This document shows, piece after piece, positions 57,784-64,000 of a stretch of 64,000 bases of DNA. The notes beneath the pieces were generated by a model that was not told the origin of the DNA, searched no databases, and was given only the letters and a program-made list of their open reading frames with translations. A program made the translations under genes and the position numbers. Numbering within the stretch: the first letter of the stretch is position 1; the number at the start of each line of letters is the position of its first letter. The stretch comes from Adineta vaga (Eukaryota; Rotifera), in contig CP075495.1 of assembly GCA_021613535.1 (NCBI GenBank), forward strand, positions 7,440,001 through 7,504,000, in the 5' to 3' direction.

Positions 57784-58638
57784 AATGAAGTAAGTAAATC
57801 GATAACGAGCAATTTGTAACAGATGTTTCTTATTTTCATATAAACTATATTACGAGAAGCAAACACCATTCAAATGATGATAGATGACTAATCACAGCAG
57901 GAGAACTTAATAAGTCCTTTCGTTTAAGTACATACATGCTGATAAAAATGAGTTATTAATAATTCCACCTCGAATCAATCTTCGAATGTTTATTTAGTCA
58001 TTGTTTTGTACAAACTAATATATCTAATAGTATCCTTATGTGTTTTTTTTAATTGCAGCTTCGTTTAACTTAGTCAAAGAATACCTATGAACTCATATAG
58101 AAGTATATTATTGCTAACTATTCTACACATAGGCATTTATGTTTATATATCTATCAACAAACTTCTATATTACTAATGACATTTGGTACTATTGATTGCA
58201 TGTTGTTTCTCTTACATTAATTTCTCAATACTTCTAAATGACATGACTTGAAAGATCTTATTAAAGAACTATATATCCAAAGACATACGCTTGATGAAAA
58301 TAGACTCATTTGTATGTATTCTCGCATCAAGTATCTATAGGCAACTAGTTGGAAAAGAACTATCAAACATCATCAGTAAACTCGTCATCATCATATGCAA
58401 TATCATTCTTGGTTAAGGACAAGACGAGTAAATCTGATGAAGAACATACGCATGTTTAGACCTAGACAAGATGTGTCTATATAGTAGGCATCATTAGAAA
58501 CACTTTTCCTATGATTTTCTTCGAAAGTATAGGAAAAAAAATGGGAGGAGGAAAAGGAAAGAATCGATGACAGAAAAATTCATTCTAATTATGTTTTTGT
58601 TTGATTAATATTTTTTTCTTCTTTATTTCAGTAAGATA

Positions 58639-61600
58639 ATGACCACACCGAATGAATTTCTTCAATTTGCAAAAGAAATGGGCGTTGGAAGAATTCAATC
58701 GACTCCAATACAATCATTATTAACTAATAATAATCAATCAACAGCATCAACAGGTCTATGTGTATTAAATAATTTATGTTATTTAATAGAACAAATTCAT
58801 CGTTTAAAAGCCGAAAATGATCGTCTTCGTGCCCATCTTGAATTAGATGAACAAATCAATAAATTTCGACAACGCTTTATATCAAAAGATAATTTCGAAG
58901 AAAAACAAATAATTCTTCCTTCAACAAATATTTCTAATGACGAAAAATCAAAAACATTATCACCAACAAATTCATTAAAACGTAAACAAATAAAATTAAT
59001 TCAGGAACTAAAAAGTAAGTTTGATTGTTCTCTATGACTATTTCAATCGAAGCAAAAGGAAATTACTAATAACTGTTCATTTTATCTTGACAACTGTCAA
59101 ATTTTTGACATACTTTTTATCTTTTACAAAAGGTATTCATTATAACAATCATCAAGAAGATTCTCCTCCTCCTCCTCCTCCTTCTTCAATACTTCCAACT
59201 GATCATGATCAATCGGAATTGATCGAGAATAACTCAGGTCTATTGAAATAACTATCTTTAATTATTTTGAAAGTTGTCATATATCTTTACTTTTAAATTT
59301 GTTCGATAACAGCATCACCATGGAATAAAGTTCGACATGCTTTTCGGTTTTCTCTTCGACGAAAACATGATAATACGACAAGTCCTCCTTTATCACGTCT
59401 TGATCGACAAATACCAACAATAAATATATCCATAGAAAGTGATGATGATCCTTCAAAAGATCATAAACGTTTAAAGAAGAAGAAAAAGAGAATTACTACA
59501 ACTAATGATAATCAAGCAGCATTTATCGGCGAAGACAGTGATCAAGATGATGAATCAACACAAGTTGTTCGAGCATATCATAGACGAAGACTCTATGGTA
59601 ATGATACAGCAACATCATCGAGTACTGAACGGCATGAAGCATCATCAATTACCTTACGTTCTAATACGTCGAACGTCGATGATGAAACTTTATTAACTCG
59701 TAAACAATCAAAGATAGGTATATAAGTGCAAATAGATTTTCACAATATGATTAAAGAAAAACAAATGTAGTATACTTACGTCTTCTTCTATTCGATTGAG
59801 GGTGGATCTATTTGTAATAAGAGACTCAAGGAGTACATACGACTTCAGTTTCATGATTATCACTGAAACTGATCTTATCCATAGACCCATTATTTAAATT
59901 AAAAACCATCTCTTTATTTCGAGTCTAATATCCGCTTTACATAACCTATTGTCAGTTAAGCGATTATCAAGATAAACAGAAAATGAATATATAACATATG
60001 GAATATTCTTCACATGTTAATTATTTAAACCGATGTATATGTATGTTATGATAGAAAGCTAAAAGCTTTCTTTCTATGTAAGCTGTATTGATACTTTCGG
60101 TTTTAGCTCGTTATAGACGAAAAATTCGTTCCAAACTTGATACAGTTCGACGACAATTTAGTGATCAAAGTTCATCAACATCGATACGCTTCTTTCATAA
60201 TTCACATGGTACAACTTTAGATGAAATTGGTACAGTTTTGATAAACTTTTCCTCTGTATTTCTTGATGTTTTCCCCTTATGTTACTTATTTGTGTAGGTT
60301 CCGGATTGAATCATACATTATTAACAGCACAGTTGGCACCAGCTTTAACAAAATCTTATCAACAAAAAATGCGTGAGTGGGAATTAATGCAAAAAAGTAA
60401 TTTTCTCGGTTAGTAATCAATTTTATAGTATTCAATTTTTTTCCATAAATTAAATATCTTTATAGTAAGTTATCGTCGACAATCAATCGTACCAAAACCT
60501 GATGTAAACAGTAATTCTCGAAAACCATCATTAGTTCCTTTGGTAAATGCAACATGTACAGATGACATAATTTCTTCCGTAACTACGGATCTTCATTCTT
60601 TACTAATCGAAGAATCCGATCTTGAACTTCAACCTAGTTTAATTACATTAGGACCTATTCTTTCACCTAATCAACGATCTCTAATCGTTCATCAATGGCG
60701 TGAAATAATGTCAGAAGAAATTGCACTTCGATATTGTCAGGAATATTTACAGAAAAAAACAGTTCTATTAAAAGAATTAGAAACAAATTTAAAAATTCTA
60801 AAAACCAGTATATTTTGTACGAATATTTCCAATAAATCGCAGTCGATGATTAATATTTGCAAAGATCCTTCTAAAGAAACGTTGTCATATTTACCTCAAC
60901 GTTGTCGTTCGTTGCAAACATTAATATCAATGCCTGCATCATGGATATTAGCTGTTCAAAGTGCAGCGTATTCTGATGTTCTCGATGGCACCTCAATGAA
61001 AACAACTGAACGTGCGATTTTATTCAATAAACATTTCTTTGATCAATTAGAACGATTTAAACGAAATCGACAAAAATTTGAACAAGATTCAATCAAACAT
61101 TCATCTCTTTCGAATCTTTTGAAGTAAGTTAAAGCGCACATATCAAAGGTTTATTTGTTAAATTCTGAAAATCCTATAGCTTTTTGCATCAAGAAAAGTA
61201 TTGTGTTTGATGATTATTGTTTCATGAAATAAGAAAATGAAGAAGTGAGAGTGTAGGTCTAAATCTTGCGTGTGAATCATATACTTATTTTATATTTATC
61301 CACACACACCCTCACCTTTATACCTAAACACATATATTTATTTCGAAAAATCATTATACTCGATTAGAACTAGTTGTTTTTTTTAACTTTATATATATAT
61401 ATATTTATACTGAATTTTAAAATAATTCTTTTTAGACCTCAACAAAATTCATGTACAGGTCAAGATCGAACTCACCATAGTCGATTACTTCCACAACGTG
61501 GTTATTTACGAAAATTATCATTAATAGAATCTTCTGAGTTTCCTCAACATTTTCTACCTTATCCAATAATTCCTTTACAAACGACTATTTCACAAATGCC

Positions 61601-62279
61601 AATCGTCAATTGATACTGAACATCTTTCAGCTATAAAAGTCGATGATATCACTTCGAATTTGAATGATGAAACGCCATCTTCTATAGCTAGTAATCCTAG
61701 GAAACGCTCGAAACGTTTACGTTTTGATTTCAAGGAAACATTTGATCGAAGTAGAAGTCTATGTATTGCTCAGATTAATGCGTGGCTTCAACGTCGCCGA
61801 CAGATACATGCCTTTACACATCGACGAAAATCAGCGACAGACACGAAACTATCAACACCATGTTCGACTCCAAAACTATTTGGTTCACCTCGATTAGCTC
61901 GTCTTCATCAAAGAATATTCAAACAACAAGCAACAGCATTATCACGGCCATTATTGAATCAAACTTCAATTCCAATACAATTTGTTGATGATTCAGATAA
62001 CCAATCTCTATGTGAACTTCCTGTTCGTATTTATTTTCCACCACTATCGGCTCCTGTCGTGCGTCGTGTGCGTGTAGCTGATATTAGTACAACCATAAAC
62101 AGTAATGATGATGACGATGAAGGTATGGAATTCAAACAAACAGCATCACCAATTATCGATCGAAAGCATCCATCTCTATCATCAACTCAATCTTCATCGT
62201 CCCTTAAAATGACAACTGCTAAAGAACGACGAGAAAGTTATGCAACACTATCAACTATTTTTAATAAGAGATATTTATA
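58639..62279 (+). CDS. Large unrecognised cytosolic protein, coiled-coil and basic regions
   Basis: At least seven exons in the same direction. The first (ATG 58639) has MTTPNEFLQFAKEMGVGRIQ and a predicted coiled coil (IHRLKAENDRLRAHLELDEQ). The following exons carry a proline run (about 59168-59190), a lysine-rich stretch (KRLKKKKKR, about 59470) and a Ser/Thr-rich middle. The best conserved-looking core is at about 60660-61120: SPNQRSLIVHQWREIMSEEI, then MPASWILAVQSAAYSDVLDG and FFDQLERFKRNRQKF. The C-terminal part (about 61620-62279) is Arg-rich and ends NKRYL with TAA. Around 61560-61625 the reading frame changes; an intron with a weak GTTATT donor and a TTTCAG acceptor would restore it, or there is an indel. 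No signal peptide or membrane span. I do not recognise the family. Confidence 0.6.
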
Positions 62280-64000
62280 AACAACTTGGAAGCTGAGATG
62301 TTTTTGCTTTTTCGTTTGCATTAATAAAAACTTTGACTTGTGCTCTATTTGTAATCATGATGAAAAAAGACTCCGTGACTTTCCCTTCAGAGACATTTGC
62401 AAAATCATGATGCGCCACGAGTATTAAGAACAATGATTCATATGATCATCGATGAGAATGTCACAACGGACTCGATAGTAACTGTCTTCTTCCTTTCACC
62501 TCCTCATACACACTCTTGTATAATAAACAAAAAGAAACATTGTACTGTTTATCCTTATACATTAAAATCTGTTGAGAATAGACAGGCATTGTCTATTAGT
62601 TTTTTTTTATAAACACGCGATGATATTGATTGATTTTTCATTCTTCAAGCAACATGATTCTTTTTCTTATACTCCCTGGAAAAACTCGGAATCATGTGTG
62701 AAAATTGCATTCAAGCATGTTTAATTTAGACATTAATTTTGATTTATAATAAGAACGGCGTCGAGTACACAGGAAGAAAAACAAACAAAAAGTTACGAGA
62801 TTATGGGTTAAATGTACTAAACTAGAGTCGAAATTTGGATAGAACAGTCTGTTTTTATTACCATTGTCAAATAAATGGACGGAAATGACGATTTTCCTTG
62901 CGAAAGTAATATTGAGTAGAATAAATTGCTGAGAACTGAAGGCGAAGTTCAAAATAGTACTCTGTTCCTTTTTTCTTTGATAACATATCGTCATATGTTC
63001 CATTGATTCAAGTAAATCCTTCAAAAGATGTCGATATAAATTTTTAGTTATATAGCATGTTTCAGAAAAGCACTTTCTCGATACAGTGTAGTACCGACAT
63101 AGGTCGTCATGTTCTTCAAGTAGAAAATCTCTTTTCTCAATTCATTTATCACCTTTACGGCTAACACTTGTATTCCCATGTGAATTCCATGATAATTGTA
63201 ACGAGATTCGGAATAGCACATGAAATTAGAATAGACTTATATGTAAATCCAATTTATGGAAAAAAAGAATAGTTTTCTCATAAATTTTTTAAGACATTAT
63301 TATTTATAACTAATCCAATCAAAACATAGATCACGCATTCATGCATTAGACTGATACATGGCAATAATGTTATTAAGTAAAGAATACGTCTTTTCGTTCT
63401 TTGCGTCGTTGATTTATTAAAAAGACGTAATATATCTACTATTTGATCAGGTTATTCTATATAAAAATATACAGAATGATGAGAAAATCGAGACTGTTTC
63501 ATCAATTTTCTTTTGTTTTTAGTAAGATCATTGATGTATAAAAGATAATCGGAAATTTGAAAGTCTACTCCAATCAACAAGAATTCATCTCAGTTAGGAA
63601 GACCACCCTGAAAGAATCATTACAGTTTAGTTTGATTTCTTTTCAGAAAAACAAAGAACAGCTTGAAGTATTTGGCATAATAATTATATCGAAATCAAAC
63701 GTCGTAGATGTATCACGTACTTTTTTACCTAAGATTTCTTATGAATGAGAATTACTTTTTATAGAAGTTTGTTCAAAATAACTTTCAGAAACTTTCCAAA
63801 TGAGACTCTGATAATTGATAGTTCTCTTACAAATACTGAAAAATGAGTCAAATCAAAATGAACTAATGATGGATGGTAATTCTTATTTATGTTTTTTACG
63901 AATATGACACGCATCTTTATCATGCTTCTTTTGTCAATATTTCTCCTACGCATAAAAATAAGAAATCCATATTTGAGAAAGAGAGCGATGGTACTCATAT
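62280..64000. other. Terminal region without a supported gene
   Basis: 1.7 kb to the window end. ORFs at 62692-63024 (-), 63557-63748 (+) and 63759-63998 (-) show no recognisable motif and no convincing splice structure. A gene may start beyond the window. Confidence 0.4.

Larger units (their letters stand above)
56667..58638. other. Intergenic region with trinucleotide tracts
   Basis: 2 kb without a gene. It contains GTT/GCT, GAT and TTA/CTT trinucleotide tracts, and ends in a long pyrimidine tract with TTTCAG at about 58630, 8 bp before the next ATG. Confidence 0.5.

Noticed and set aside
62692-63024. 110-codon minus-strand ORF
   Set aside because: No motif, no splice structure, in a non-coding terminal region.
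1-64000. tRNA, rRNA, Y RNA near Ro60, and CRISPR arrays
   Set aside because: No cloverleaf-like, rRNA-like or spacer-repeat pattern was noticed by eye; a covariance-model scan would be needed to exclude small RNAs.

Overview
The window looks like AT-rich animal nuclear DNA. Most genes are split by many short introns (roughly 45-110 nt, GT..AG), and the proteins are metazoan: LIG3, LCOR-type corepressor, EXOC2, JTB, PABPN1, RO60, SLC38A10-like and lysosomal alpha-mannosidase. The compactness, the tiny introns, splice acceptors just upstream of start codons and a few intronless genes fit a bdelloid rotifer (Rotaria/Adineta type). That assignment is an inference from style, not proven by the sequence. 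No bacterial operons, rRNA, tRNA or CRISPR arrays were seen.

Layout. 222-3758 (-) DNA ligase III; 4585-5545 (-) a decayed non-LTR reverse transcriptase; 5611-7136 (-) an LCOR/LCORL-like corepressor with a shortened psq motif; 8719-11110 (+) mitochondrial methylmalonate-semialdehyde dehydrogenase; 11.1-14.8 kb gene-poor, with a 180-bp MITE-like element; 14774-15058 (-) a small unknown protein, divergent from 15549-17518 (+), a cyclic-nucleotide-binding-domain protein. 17602-19797 (-) holds an inositol polyphosphate 5-phosphatase and a Gfo/Idh/MocA oxidoreductase separated by only 35 bp that contain a splice-acceptor-like site, so they look like a trans-spliced operon. 20306-21362 (+) is an intronless alcohol-dehydrogenase-like gene with one frameshift. 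22.9-23.5 kb has weak coding blocks. 24276-28561 (+) is a small gene of unknown identity whose intron carries a complete hAT transposon (24512-27652).

29285-33358 (+) is EXOC2/Sec5, with a membrane-protein ORF nested antisense in one intron. It is followed by an SLC38A10-like transporter (33692-35739), a 3-kb gene-free stretch, a dispanin/CD225-like protein (38810-39312), two tandem lysosomal alpha-mannosidases on the minus strand (39753-43961 and 44716-48825) with patchy near-identity, JTB (-) divergent from PABPN1 (+), an intronless monoacylglycerol-lipase-like hydrolase (53610-54479), Ro60 (54626-56666), and a long unrecognised gene (58639-62279).

Functionally these are ordinary housekeeping genes: DNA end joining, valine/thymine catabolism, secretion tethering, lysosomal glycan breakdown, polyadenylation and RNA quality control. 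The interest lies in gene organisation (probable operon, nested gene, gene conversion), the apparently intact hAT element, and the probable horizontally acquired or retrocopied intronless genes. Several frameshifts lie in or near homopolymers and may be assembly errors rather than real lesions.
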